NCBI GenBank assembly: GCA_019918135.1 | Contig: WBZZ01006984.1 | Span: 127,501-191,500 of the forward strand | Origin: Paulinella micropora | Taxonomy: Eukaryota > Cercozoa > Imbricatea > Euglyphida > Paulinellidae | DNA length: 64,000 bases | Reading direction: 5' to 3' | Shown: one piece after another, positions 50,111-57,402 of the stretch | Position numbering within the stretch: the stretch's first letter is position 1 | How the letters are laid out: each line of letters opens with the position of its first letter | Notes under the pieces: generated by a model | Database searches by the model: none | What the model was told of the DNA's origin: nothing | The model's input: only the letters and a program-made list of their open reading frames with translations | Made by a program: the position numbers and the translations under genes

Positions 50111-50159
50111 CAGCCAAACAGAACAAAATGGAAACCAGCACAAAAAAAAAGATATAACA

Positions 50160-50680
50160 CCCCGGTAGTCGCTTTGGTGTTCAGGCTTTGTGTTCTGGTG
50201 TGTTTAAGAATAAGAAAAACGAACAAACAAAAAAGTGACAAGAAAAAGGCTGCCACTTGGCTTTTGCACTTTTGTTCTTTTTTTGCTTATTTATGTGGCT
50301 TTTTGGTTCCTCTTTGTACGTTTGTCTTTGTGTTTTGTTGTGCCTTTTTATGTTGCACCTGTGTGTTCTGTCTTTACGTTTCATTTTTTGTGTGTCTTGT
50401 GTGTCTGTGCCGCATACAGAAAGAGAGAATCAGAACTGAAGAGGAAGATTAACAGACAGACAGAAAAAAGATACGTATGTGTGCAGACAAACATACAAGT
50501 AACTTATACATGCATACACCTACCTACCTTCCTACCTCTGTCTGTCGTTCTGTCTGTTCTGTTTCTGTTCTGTTCTGTTCTGTCTATCTGTTCTCTTTTG
50601 TTGTGTTCTGCTCTGTTCTGTCTGTCTGTTTGACAAGCCAAGCACTAAGCTTAGAATTTGTGTGTGTGTGTGTTGACGTG
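50160..50680. repeat. Low-complexity T- and TCTG-rich stretch
   Basis: T/G-rich sequence, then a degenerate TCTG/TGTTC repeat near 50535-50632 and a TG run at 50659-50672. Frames are open on the + strand but encode only Cys/Phe/Val-rich low-complexity peptides. No gene supportable. Confidence 0.6.
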
Positions 50681-50687
50681 CGCAGTT

Positions 50688-51749
50688 ATGCATTCCCCGC
50701 GTGCGTCCCGCTGCTGGGTGTGCCGCTTAGCCGAGCCAGCGGGTTCGCTGTCATTTGCTCCCGATGGTGTTGAGCTGCTGAAGCCAGTACCGGCCTGTGC
50801 AAGCTGCCTCGAGTCGCCACTGGGTTGGCCTCGGGACGACGACCCTAATCTGCGGGGGTCAGCTGAGGGCACGCTTGGGCACACCGTCTTTGCAGTGGCT
50901 AAGAACAGAGCGCTGACTGAGTTCGGAGCTTTTACTTCTCTGTTGCTGAGCCCCGGACAGACAGAACACCGCGGGCTGTTTTTTGGCGGTCGAATTATCC
51001 CCCACCCCCACAACGCCTGCGCGCCCACCGTGCACGCAGGCCTTCGGTCCCTACCGCACGCGCGGCCGGGCCCCTTGCTGCGTTCCGTGCGCAAGACGGC
51101 AGAGCCGCCAAGGCAGCAGCAGCTCGAATTCGTTCGCGCGGCGCCTCCCGGCGTGCGCACAACGCACCTCCTTTCGTGGGCCGACCGGTTGGTATGTATC
51201 GACGGCTACAAAGATCTGCAACGCTATAAACAGTCCCAAGTTAACATACTTGGTGTGCTCTCGAGCCTTGATGGCTCCTGGGAGAAATTTCTGAGCGAAC
51301 CCGGAGGCAAGTCGATTATATTCCACTTGCCACCGGACAAGCGCTACTTCGGTAGCGCCCAGCTCGTTAACAGCAGGGATTTGCGTCCGCTGTTGCTTTC
51401 CCGGTCTACGCCTTATAGCCACCCTGCTTCGCGCAGGCCTTATCTCGCGTGCGCAACAGGCATGCGTGCTACGTTCTTTGCCGGGGACGAACTTTTCTGG
51501 GACTATGCACTTGACCTGGACAATGCGCAGCCACCGCCAGGGCGCCTCCGGGTTACGACCCGGCAGCGCCTGACCTACGCAACTTTGTCATCTTCTTCTT
51601 CTTCTTCTTCTTTTTCAGCAGCAGGAGTTTTTGAGCGTCCTTCGCCAACGGCACGAGCTATTTCCCGCGTCTTTGCCACCGCCAAGATCAGGAGAAAGCA
51701 ATTCTTGGATGATGATTTAGGCTTTTGCAAGACTTTGTCGAGTTTTTAA
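50688..51749 (+). CDS. SET-domain-like protein with N-terminal Cys pairs
   Basis: 353 residues from the ATG at 50688 (MHSPRASRCWVCRL). Upstream in-frame codons come from the TG run, so I discount the earlier start. CWVC and CASC near the N-terminus may bind one zinc. The C-terminal half shows LACATGMRATFFAGDELFWD followed by YALD, which matches the end of SET domains (A-x-R-x-I-x-x-G-E-E-L-x-x-D-Y). The usual N-H-S-C motif is not clear; LVNSRDLRPLLLSRS occupies its place. It could be a protein lysine methyltransferase or a degenerate relative. A Ser run encoded by TCT/TTC repeats lies near residue 304. The stop codon is inside a B-like element. Confidence 0.5.
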   Translation: MHSPRASRCWVCRLAEPAGSLSFAPDGVELLKPVPACASCLESPLGWPRDDDPNLRGSAEGTLGHTVFAVAKNRALTEFGAFTSLLLSPGQTEHRGLFFGGRIIPHPHNACAPTVHAGLRSLPHARPGPLLRSVRKTAEPPRQQQLEFVRAAPPGVRTTHLLSWADRLVCIDGYKDLQRYKQSQVNILGVLSSLDGSWEKFLSEPGGKSIIFHLPPDKRYFGSAQLVNSRDLRPLLLSRSTPYSHPASRRPYLACATGMRATFFAGDELFWDYALDLDNAQPPPGRLRVTTRQRLTYATLSSSSSSSSFSAAGVFERPSPTARAISRVFATAKIRRKQFLDDDLGFCKTLSSF

Positions 51750-51768
51750 TTAAAAAAGATTTAATACT
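51722..51768 (+). terminator. B-like element overlapping the SET-like stop codon
   Basis: GCTTTTGCAAGACTTTGTCG followed by AGTTTTTAATTAAAAAAG. The TAA stop of the SET-like gene is part of the element. The match to the array B element and the position at a gene's 3' end support a role in mRNA 3'-end formation. Confidence 0.5.
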
Positions 51769-51769
51769 T

Positions 51770-52189
51770 TTTTTGCATCTATGGCCTCGCCGGTTTTATC
51801 TCAATGAAAACTGACGGGGCTCGGCTGTCCACACCCATTGGCAGTCACGAGGCGGGGGAGGAGGGCGCGGCCATTGCTTGCGCTTGTCCTTGCGTTTCGT
51901 GAGCATCTCTCTTTGCTCCCCTGCCTTTGCCTACACACGGACATACACCAACACAAAGTCTGGGGCCCCTAAACTTTCTAACACTAACTTTTTTTTTGGG
52001 GGGGGGGGAGAGGGGGGGGGGGGGAGAAAGCCTCTGAGGAGGGAGAGAGAGAGAGAGAGAGGGAGGGGGAGAGAGCGCGTGAAGAGTCAAGAAAGAGAAA
52101 GCTGTGAAATTGAATGGCCGTTTGTAAGTGTCTGCAAAAAACAACAAAAGATTCTCCTCAAAGCCGAGTCTGCAGCGACGTGCTCCATT
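51770..52189. other. Spacer with G runs and GA tract
   Basis: Two G runs at about 51999-52008 and 52013-52024, and a GA tract at 52045-52061, lie 130-190 bp 5' of the small gene at 52190. Frames open on both strands through here contain only low-complexity sequence. Confidence 0.5.
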
Positions 52190-52438
52190 ATGCAAGCCAT
52201 GGAATATCCTAGCCAGCCGCTTCCAGTCAAGAGTGCCAAACCGGACGTTAACATTCGCAGCTTTCTGGAAGCGCAAACACATTTCAACACAGCCCTTGCC
52301 CAGCAATGCCAAACATTGATCCTGTCGTTTAACATGCTTGAACAACAAATAGCCCAGCGTCTGCGGCGGCTGGAATTGCGCTTAGCAGACATGGAAATGC
52401 TGCTGGCCCGCATGAAAGCTTTCCCGGAGAGACCTTAA
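52190..52438 (+). CDS. Small coiled-coil protein
   Basis: 82 residues from the ATG at 52190 (MQAMEYPSQPLPVKS). The second two thirds are a clear amphipathic helix with heptad spacing (FNMLEQQIAQRLRRLELRLA, then DMEMLLARMKAF). The frame is open much further 5', but only over G-run and GA low-complexity DNA. Size and shape resemble small oligomerising structural or adaptor proteins. It is convergent with the C2H2 gene. Function unknown. Confidence 0.6.
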   Translation: MQAMEYPSQPLPVKSAKPDVNIRSFLEAQTHFNTALAQQCQTLILSFNMLEQQIAQRLRRLELRLADMEMLLARMKAFPERP

Positions 52439-52546
52439 AGAAAACAGGGAGAAAGGAGGGGAGGGGGTCGCGCGTTTTCAAACGGCTTTGTAGGCACTCG
52501 TGGCTTTATTAAAAAAATACAGATTTCTTCTCCCCGCTGGTTTCCG

Positions 52547-53281
52547 TTACACGACGGGGGATGCGGGTGGTGCGTGCACCACCCCGTGTGCGCGTAGGGC
52601 CTGCGGAGAGGCAAAGGCCTTTGAGCAGCCCTGCCGTTGGCAGACAAAGGGCCTTTCGCCGGTGTGCAACCTCCTGTGATTCTGCCAATTCACCTTTTGT
52701 GTAAATTCGCGACCGCAAAACTCGCAGTGGTACGGCTTGACTTTGTCGTGGATCCTAAGGTGTAGGCGCAGGCTGGCTGGTCGCTTAAGCAAAATGCCGC
52801 ACACGTGGCAGGCGGTGGTGGGGTGCAGAGGCGGAGTCGGGGGCGGGCCGCTGATTGTAAGGCCCGCGTGGGGCACGACCGTCGAGTGCAGCTTTAGCGT
52901 CCAACTAGTACTGAAGGACTTTTGGCAGCCCGGCAGGGTACACACAAAGGGGTTATCGCCGCTGTGCAGTCTCAGGTGAGACTGCAGGCTAGACTTCTGC
53001 GCAAACTTGCGTGCACAGTCGGGGCACTCGTACGGCTTGGAATGGACGTTGAGATGGGACCGGAAGCTGCTCCTGCGCTTGGCCCTAAACCCGCACACCG
53101 TGCATTGCAAGTCCTGGGGCACCGGCGCCAAGCGTTGGCGGTGGGTTCCCATATGCCTTCGCCAAGCCGCGTAAGACTTTGTCTCGCGCGGGCAATGAAT
53201 GCAGCGCCATCTCGCTGTCACTAGTATCTGCTTCCCTTTCTTTTCTCCGCAAGTCACACTGGGCTTCTCAGCTGTGCTCAT
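52547..53281 (-). CDS. C2H2 zinc-finger protein, seven fingers
   Basis: 244 residues from the ATG at 53281 (MSTAEKPSVTCGEKK). Seven C2H2 fingers cover almost the whole protein, e.g. CIHCPRETKSYAAWRRHMGTH without its last residues, CPDCARKFAQKSSLQSHLRL, CHVCGILLKRPASLRLHLRI and CEFCGREFTQKVNWQNHRRL. Some linkers are of the canonical TGERPF type (HTGERPFVC), which is typical of DNA-binding fingers. Fingers 4 and 7 have a longer C-x4-C spacing. A Pro-rich gap separates fingers 4 and 5. It is probably a sequence-specific DNA-binding regulator in the nucleus. Similarity to eukaryotic fingers suggests acquisition from a host. It is divergent to the membrane protein at 53467. Confidence 0.85.
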   Translation of the reverse strand: MSTAEKPSVTCGEKKGKQILVTARWRCIHCPRETKSYAAWRRHMGTHRQRLAPVPQDLQCTVCGFRAKRRSSFRSHLNVHSKPYECPDCARKFAQKSSLQSHLRLHSGDNPFVCTLPGCQKSFSTSWTLKLHSTVVPHAGLTISGPPPTPPLHPTTACHVCGILLKRPASLRLHLRIHDKVKPYHCEFCGREFTQKVNWQNHRRLHTGERPFVCQRQGCSKAFASPQALRAHGVVHAPPASPVV

Positions 53282-53466
53282 GCGTGCCAGACGATTTTCT
53301 TGGTGTATGCACTCGCTCTCTTTCTCTGGACTAAGAGTCCTGGTCGGAGGGTTTCTTACCAAAAGGGGGGGCACCCCCCCCTCCTCTGCTCATTGCCCCC
53401 TCTCCCCCCCCTGTGGCTGGACAGGATGAACCTTTATTTACAAAATAAAGGGAGGAAAGCCCGAGC
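53282..53466. promoter_or_regulatory. Divergent promoter region with G/C palindrome
   Basis: 185 bp between divergent start codons. Contains AAAAGGGGGGGCACCCCCCC at about 53362-53381 and a C run at 53403-53410. An AATAAA lies at 53446 but is probably by chance. Confidence 0.55.
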
Positions 53467-53844
53467 ATGCCGCTATCAACACTGCCGTGGAAACTTCGTG
53501 CTTGGAGCACGACCGTTGTATGGTTTGAGTTCCTTGCCAAATACAAGACGCTTGTCAGCCTTGGTCTGATACTTGCTGCAATCGGGCTCTATTGTGCTTG
53601 GCTATATCGGACACAACGTACACGGCCCAAACGCGCCTTCTGGGACACCCGCGCAGGACGCTGTCTGGGGAGCTGTGCAGACCCTGCAAGCGGTTTTTGT
53701 CCTAGTACTATCTATCAAGAAAGCTACCCAGAGTATGAGATTCTTGCCTGTGTAGCACTTCCAATGTGCGCCTGTTTTCTGGCCGCTGCTGTGATCGCAG
53801 CCAGTGTCCTTTTTGTAGGCGAAAGGGGCTCCGTTCTCCCGTGA
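53467..53844 (+). CDS. Small protein with two membrane segments
   Basis: 125 residues. The first segment is LVSLGLILAAIGLYCAWLY (about 30-48). A short Cys-containing loop follows (CLGSCADPASGFC), then a second longer segment at about 93-117. Loop cysteines could form disulphides on the outside. No family recognised; it has the size and shape of small viral envelope proteins. It shares its 5' region with the C2H2 gene. Confidence 0.65.
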   Translation: MPLSTLPWKLRAWSTTVVWFEFLAKYKTLVSLGLILAAIGLYCAWLYRTQRTRPKRAFWDTRAGRCLGSCADPASGFCPSTIYQESYPEYEILACVALPMCACFLAAAVIAASVLFVGERGSVLP

Positions 53845-54028
53845 AGAAGCCCCCCCCCCACCACCTTCCCCCTTTAGTTCTTCTCCCCGATCTCGAGCAT
53901 TTCCCCCCTTCCCTCCCCCCCCCTCCTGCCCTCTACTGAGCAGCCTTAGCGGATCCGGGGATTTAGCTGTGTGCTGGGAACATCAGCAACCTAAATAAAT
54001 GTCTTCTTGTTTAAAGCAATAGACAACA
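53845..54028. other. Spacer before the 732-residue plus-strand gene
   Basis: C runs near 53850-53861 and 53907-53925 on the plus strand, then AAATAAATG and AGCAATAGACAAC just before the ATG at 54029. The run-then-AT-rich order resembles other 5' flanks here. Confidence 0.45.
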
Positions 54029-56227
54029 ATGACACTGCGCCAAGCATTCTTGGACAATATTGACTACGAACATCCCGCCCTTATCTGTGAAGGCGGTATC
54101 TACACAAAAACAGCGAGTGACATCTTAATGTGTTCTCTGTTTCAAAGAGGAGAACCGGAAGAAAGCCCAGAGAATTCCAGTTGGTGGAGCTCTTACGTTT
54201 ATAGTCATGGAGTCGGCATTTGTGAAAGGGGTGAGTATGAGGCAATATCTAACAAAGAATTCTTGGCATTCTACGAACGACTCGACAAGGTTTCTGAGCC
54301 GCCCGCGGACTTCACTCTAATTTATAAAAGACTACGCCGCCGAAATGGTGCAAAAAGCCAAGATAATAAGATTCATATTTTTGTTTCCAAAGCGTCGAAA
54401 AAGCAGAGCTTGCTGGAGTTTTTGCGACAAAAAGACAATCGCTACTCCGAGGCCTGGACAGCAGCCTATGCAGCTTTGCAAGTATACGCTCAACTTATGA
54501 AAGATGCTATTTGTATGGACCGAACGCCTTTTGTACGGCTGGGGCTACATGCATCGCGGTTGTTCATTCAAGAAGGAAAGCAGTCATTTCGGGTTGGGGT
54601 TGGGGATGCGGATGGCTACCACAATCCCAAATTCAGTGCGTCTTTGTCTGGAAAAGAAAGCCAGCTGGCAAAGAATGAACCGCGGGATCTGGCCCTGGCC
54701 TTTTTTATAGAACTCTTGGCTAATAGCTGCAGGTCACTCAAACTGGAGGGGACGGACCCCTGCCCCTGGGAGGCTGGGCTCAAGGTCTTGAGCACGCTGT
54801 TGCAGAACAACGAGCAGAAGCAGGGGCAGGAGCAGGAGGAGCGTCAACTTGCTTTGAAGCTAGCCAAGCCTCTTTGCACTTTGATAAAGCTAGGCAAACT
54901 CACAGGGCAGGGGGACGAGAGCCGATATGTAGCCGAACTCGAGAAGTACGCGCATCGAAAAGCACCTCTTTATGGCTATCACCGCCTTCGGCTCCCAGCA
55001 AACAATGAAGATTTTCAGTTACGGCATGACCGTCCGGGAGGTGGTGTGCTGTCCCTTCAAGCTGAGCGCTACGCTTGGTTGTTGTCTCAAACGTGCTACT
55101 TCCACCGATGCGGACACGCGCGCTCCAAGACAGACCCTTATAGATGGCTGCTCTTGCTTACCAAATATTACTACGAGCAAGAGGTCCCTACCCGATCGGG
55201 CGCGAAAATCCATTTCCAGTGGATAAACAACATGGTGAACGTAATACAGAGCAAACTTGTAGAGTATTGTACGCAAGATGATTCCTTGTACAAAGTCACG
55301 TGCAATGGAAGATGCCTGTTTTTTTCTCTGAACGATGCCCATGTCGACAGCCGCTGTAACTTGTACACCGATCTGTCGCTGTTTGGTTTCGTCTGCATTG
55401 ACAGTGCCAAAAAGATGCTAAGCCCTATCGCCGCTCCAGCCGCTCAGCTTTACGAACTGGATATAGGAGCCTGTGATAACGCCGTCTACACAGAAGTACG
55501 GCTAGATGACGTCAACGAACTTCTAGGCCAATCAAAAGAGCTTAATCCAGGAAAGAAGAACGTGGCCTTGTCCAATTTTGAAGATTTGCTGCAAAATGTG
55601 ATAACCGACATTGGAAAGAAAAAGCAGTGCTTCCTTTTTAGCTGCACACAGCCCAATACCTGCGGTTCCCTGCAGTCTTGGTCCAAGAAACAGATCCGGG
55701 ACTTGCCCGAAAATACAGAAATTTTCGGGCTTGTTTGGGAAGTCTTGTATAAACTGCTCCAAGCTTATACAAAATGCATCTATGACCAGCCCGCAATAGG
55801 TACAAAACCCTTGCCCTTGTTCCTTAGCTGGGCCCCTTCCGACGTGTGGGTCTACAATACTGGCATAGGGAGCCGCGCCGCGTGGAGCGTCCGCCTCAAT
55901 GATGCAAAGTTTTACATAAACCCAGGGTTAATGCACAGCCTGGCTGATCGGGGGTTGAACACAAGCTTGCTTTCAGCTGACAACAGCACTGTGCTAGCAG
56001 CGGCGCTTTATTTGGAAAACGTAGCCTGTGTCATGCACACTTGGGATTGCGAGTACCAGAATTTTTGTGCTCGTAGAATAGCTCTTGACGTGTTAGGGAA
56101 GAATATCAAAAAAGCTGTCGCTGCACGCAAGCAGTGGCACCAATACTTGGGCTCCAAATACAAGCCGGTCGTGTTTCACACGGAGGGTAAATGCAGACAT
56201 GTGGGAGACCTACCCCTGTGGGATTAA
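54029..56227 (+). CDS. Large soluble protein, unrecognised
   Basis: 732 residues, no signal peptide and no membrane segment. Mixed alpha/beta composition. The start is MTLRQAFLDNIDYEHPALIC. There are several Cys and His residues but no finger-like spacing, and a Gln/Glu-rich loop near residue 265-275 (NEQKQGQEQEERQ). I see no nucleotide-binding or protease motif. It resembles cytoplasmic, possibly core or enzymatic, proteins of large viruses that have no known relatives. It may be functionally paired with the 931-residue protein at 60537; both are long, soluble, and in the same strand. AT-rich codon use is higher than in the GC-rich membrane protein at 57403-60260, suggesting different histories. 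Confidence 0.7.
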   Translation: MTLRQAFLDNIDYEHPALICEGGIYTKTASDILMCSLFQRGEPEESPENSSWWSSYVYSHGVGICERGEYEAISNKEFLAFYERLDKVSEPPADFTLIYKRLRRRNGAKSQDNKIHIFVSKASKKQSLLEFLRQKDNRYSEAWTAAYAALQVYAQLMKDAICMDRTPFVRLGLHASRLFIQEGKQSFRVGVGDADGYHNPKFSASLSGKESQLAKNEPRDLALAFFIELLANSCRSLKLEGTDPCPWEAGLKVLSTLLQNNEQKQGQEQEERQLALKLAKPLCTLIKLGKLTGQGDESRYVAELEKYAHRKAPLYGYHRLRLPANNEDFQLRHDRPGGGVLSLQAERYAWLLSQTCYFHRCGHARSKTDPYRWLLLLTKYYYEQEVPTRSGAKIHFQWINNMVNVIQSKLVEYCTQDDSLYKVTCNGRCLFFSLNDAHVDSRCNLYTDLSLFGFVCIDSAKKMLSPIAAPAAQLYELDIGACDNAVYTEVRLDDVNELLGQSKELNPGKKNVALSNFEDLLQNVITDIGKKKQCFLFSCTQPNTCGSLQSWSKKQIRDLPENTEIFGLVWEVLYKLLQAYTKCIYDQPAIGTKPLPLFLSWAPSDVWVYNTGIGSRAAWSVRLNDAKFYINPGLMHSLADRGLNTSLLSADNSTVLAAALYLENVACVMHTWDCEYQNFCARRIALDVLGKNIKKAVAARKQWHQYLGSKYKPVVFHTEGKCRHVGDLPLWD

Positions 56228-56276
56228 ATTTTTTTTAATTAAAAACTCGACAAAGCCTTGCACTTGAAACTGACAA
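56228..56276 (-). terminator. B-like element between convergent genes
   Basis: The 49-bp gap between two convergent stop codons consists almost entirely of one element. On the minus strand it reads CAAGTGCAAGGCTTTGTCGA followed by GTTTTTAATTAAAAAAAA; on the plus strand it is T-rich then A-rich. It is a strong argument that the element is a shared 3'-end signal. Confidence 0.6.
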
Positions 56277-57106
56277 CTAGTTGCACTGAACGGCCTGTGC
56301 TGGAGGCTGGGGGTTGGCTTCGGCCTGTGCCAAGCCAGCAGCCCAGGCTTGAGCTTCAGCTTCCTCTTCGTGCATCCAAAAAAGCTTTCTGCCCAGCATG
56401 ACTATGGCGCTAACGCTCTCGACCAGGAGGTCTAGCGCCATGGCTAAGAGAATGAAGGAGAGTTCGGGTCGGGTGGACAGAATCAGAACGCCTAGCACAA
56501 GCATGGTCGTGAAGCCGCCCAGGTGAAGCGAGTAGAACAGGCGCTGGCCACTAGAGACATAGCGCCTCTCTGTAAAAAATCGCAAAGTCTCGTAAGACAG
56601 GTGCGCAAACACACACACATAGCTTACTGCGGCTAGCAAGAGCACGTGGTTAGCGGAGTAACTGGACACAAAGGCCAAACAGGACTTGTACGTGTCTTGC
56701 ACCAGGAATAAAAAAGAGCCAGCACTCCAGGCAGCCACAAACACCCAGAGCACGACACGCGCGGGGGGTCGTAGCGCACCCGAAAGGTGGGTCTGCCGAT
56801 CTGTGCCTCGGGCACAACCAATGAGCTCACCCAGAAATGGTGGCCAAAGAGTTTGGCGAGCGCGTACATCACAAAGCAGACTGGAGAGAAGATGCCCACG
56901 CAGTTTTGCTGGAGAAGTCTAATAGCGAAAACGCTCGCCAATAGCACAAACACCGAGCCGGTCTTTGCTAAACTGAGGGCCCTCTGGGAGCCAGAGAAAA
57001 GGGCGACCGAAGCGAGCGTCAGCAACTCGAAGCAAGATAACAACAGGCTTATGTCCAGTTTAATGTACAAGATGACTGACAGCCAAAAGTATTGCACTCG
57101 ATCCAT
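56277..57106 (-). CDS. Polytopic membrane protein, split by a C-run frameshift
   Basis: The start ATG is at 57106 (MDRVQYFWLSVILY). The first frame carries three to four hydrophobic segments and then becomes Pro/Cys-rich. From about 56770 the hydrophobic pattern continues in another frame (VFVAAWSAGSFLFLV, HVLLLAAVSYVCVFAHL and two more), ending PPAQAVQCN at 56277. The second frame has no ATG near its beginning, only GTG. The switch lies at a run of six C (minus strand) at about 56765-56770. The whole would be a seven- to eight-segment membrane protein of about 275 residues. I give it as one gene with a frameshift, natural or from sequencing. Confidence 0.6.
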
Positions 57107-57402
57107 GGCTCCCAAAAAACTCCCTTGCTCCCTTGTTTGGTACCAAGTACAGAAAAAAGAGCGGGGGGTGTTGTGACGCGAAAAGAGAGAGAAAAAGGGG
57201 GGGAGGGGGAAAGAGAAAGCACGCAACTTTCTTGCCTTCCCCCCCCCCCCCCTCCCGCGCCCTCGTCTTCTTTCTCCATCTCTCTCTCCCCGCCCCCTCT
57301 CTCCCCCCCCCCCCCCCACACACACACACACCCCTCCCCCTTTCCCCCCCCGCCCCTTTCACTTTCCCCCACTCCGCCTCAAAGCCTATGCTCGGGCTTT
57401 GC
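57107..57402. other. Spacer with long C runs
   Basis: C runs at about 57240-57252, 57303-57317 and smaller ones, with a CACACACACA run at 57318-57330. On the sense strand of the gene starting at 57106 they are G runs 130-210 bp 5' of the start codon. Confidence 0.6.

Noticed and set aside
48342..50143. Minus-strand frames of 250-460 codons rich in Phe, Cys, Ser and Val
   Set aside because: All three phases are open and translate the same 13-bp satellite. No start, domain or phase preference is visible.
50174..50633. Plus-strand frames rich in Cys, Phe and Val
   Set aside because: They result from T/G-rich simple sequence. There is no start context, and composition changes with the repeat.
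51588..51620. TCT/TTC tract ending TTTTTCAGCAGCAGG as an intron acceptor site
   Set aside because: The frame is open through the tract and no donor with a matching break in coding pattern is seen, so a Ser-run is simpler.
51845..52348. Minus-strand frame of 167 codons opposite the small coiled-coil gene
   Set aside because: It crosses G-run and GA low-complexity DNA and covers the other strand of a better coding frame.
56277..56753. Separate 158-codon gene starting with GTG
   Set aside because: A GTG start is not expected in a eukaryotic or eukaryote-virus gene, and membrane-segment pattern continues from the upstream frame. Better explained as the 3' part of a frameshifted gene.
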